Of a stretch of 33,142 nt of DNA, positions 32,625 through 33,142 are shown piece by piece. The stretch is from Spirulina subsalsa FACHB-351 (GTDB lineage: Bacteria; Cyanobacteriota; Cyanobacteriia; Cyanobacteriales; Spirulinaceae), in assembly GCF_026130165.1 (NCBI RefSeq), contig NZ_JAIHOM010000056.1:1-33142 (forward strand), read 5' to 3'. Each line of letters starts with the position of its first letter. Positions within the stretch are counted from its first letter, which is position 1. The notes beneath the pieces were generated by a model. The model worked only from the letters and a program-made list of their open reading frames with translations, ran no database searches and was not told the DNA's origin. The position numbers and the translations under genes were made by a program.

Positions 32625-33005
32625 ATGACCTATTTAACCAACGAAGAACCGCAAACCAGCCATTATCTGTGCATTGGCTGTCCCATGGGCTGTCGTTTGG
32701 AAGTCGAAGAGGCAGAAGGCACGATTGTTGAAATCCGAGGCTTTTCCTGTAAACGGGGGGAACAATATGCCGCACAAGAACACAGAGAACCCCGTCGCAT
32801 GGTGACGACAACGGTACAGGTGGATAATGGTATTTGGGCGCGTTTACCCGTGAAAACCCGGGAACCCATCCCCAAGGATCGAGTCGTGGAACTGTGTCAA
32901 ACCTTGCGTCAAGTCAGGGTTCAGGCCCCTGTGACTTTGGGAGACGTGATATTACCCAATGCTTTAGGGTTAGGGGTGGATGTGGTGGCTTCTCGGAGCA
33001 TCTGA
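32625..33005 (+). CDS. DUF1667 cysteine-rich protein, probable redox partner
   Basis: The 126-aa protein has the DUF1667 pattern: a cysteine set [11 protein letters not shown] plus FSCKRG (C16, C19, C23 and C42) that could bind an Fe-S cluster or zinc, then [34 protein letters not shown] and a C-terminal [22 protein letters not shown]. In Firmicutes DUF1667 proteins are encoded beside GlpA-like FAD dehydrogenases. Here it follows an FAD_oxidored protein by 17 bases, so a shared electron-transfer complex is a reasonable inference. GAGAT upstream is a weak ribosome-binding site, which suggests coupling. Confidence 0.88.
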   Translation: MTYLTNEEPQTSHYLCIGCPMGCRLEVEEAEGTIVEIRGFSCKRGEQYAAQEHREPRRMVTTTVQVDNGIWARLPVKTREPIPKDRVVELCQTLRQVRVQAPVTLGDVILPNALGLGVDVVASRSI

Positions 33006-33017
33006 ACAGTAAACATT

Positions 33018-33142
33018 GACACTCCTCGGCCTAAAGGCACGAGGATTCTTGGTTCACAGACTCGCCATAACCTAGCAGGATTGCTCCAACCAGGCTAGAG
33101 GGCAAATCTCCCCAAGCTTTAGATCCGGTATGCCCTACCGTA
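33018..33142 (+). mobile_element. IS200/IS605-like left end at window edge
   Basis: A hairpin CCTCGGCC-TAAA-GGC(A)CGAGG (33024-33044) is followed by ATTCTTGGTTC, a sequence context frequent at IS200/IS605-family ends in cyanobacteria. The following 90 bases match the remnant at 30641-30770, both ending GTATGCCCTAC-GTA. The element runs off the window; a tnpB would be expected just beyond. Confidence 0.5.

Overview
The window is from a cyanobacterium. The HIP1 octamer GCGATCGC recurs throughout. There are heptameric short tandem repeats (TTCCCTA and TCGGGAG types), the GTAGGTTGGGT palindromic repeat, a non-mevalonate dxr, an XisF-type recombinase and several small proteins of cyanobacterial type. 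No tRNA, rRNA or CRISPR array was seen. Genus cannot be fixed from the sequence alone.

Layout. (1) 1-6.9 kb, all minus strand: a type I-C CRISPR effector operon read cas3, cas5c, cas8c (with an internal Cas11c start), cas7c, cas4. Cas4 is cut off in mid-domain at the left edge, apparently by the end of an IS200/IS605-like element, so cas1, cas2 and the array are not present here. GTAGGTTGGGT repeats lie between the operon genes. (2) 7.0-11.8 kb: a divergent sulfur/metalloid-type locus. Minus strand: sqr (sulfide:quinone reductase), an ArsR-family repressor and an unrecognised 105-aa protein. Plus strand: a DUF302 protein, a BASS/ACR3-fold permease and a metallo-beta-lactamase-fold hydrolase. 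Two sigma70-like promoters face away from each other across the 415-base gap between the two coding starts and share an ACTAATCTACT motif. This is the best candidate for a little-described system. (3) 12-20.5 kb, mostly housekeeping: sfsA, dxr, small conserved proteins, a VOC protein with an XisF-like recombinase behind it, speB, a polysaccharide deacetylase, a zinc-ribbon protein and a DUF697 GTPase. (4) 20.6-29.6 kb: an AGCS amino-acid symporter with a clear intrinsic terminator, a universal stress protein, recJ, a TM0106-type nuclease whose N-terminal active site looks lost, a secreted DUF4168 protein and a DndD-like ATPase without dnd partners. (5) 29.8-33.1 kb: aqpZ, an IS200/IS605-like end remnant, an FAD oxidoreductase paired with a DUF1667 Fe-S-type protein, and a second IS200/IS605-like end running off the right edge.

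How the genes work together: the Cas genes would form a Cascade-type interference complex plus Cas3 without local adaptation genes. The sqr locus would oxidise sulfide to sulfane sulfur under a thiol- or metalloid-responsive repressor, with export or processing by the divergent trio (inference). The remaining genes are mostly single transcription units separated by repeats and hairpins. Start codons were moved inward from the longest reading frame for cas4, cas7c, cas5c, cas3, arsR, DUF302, sfsA, the VOC gene, the deacetylase, the zinc-ribbon gene and aqpZ, for the reasons given in each entry.
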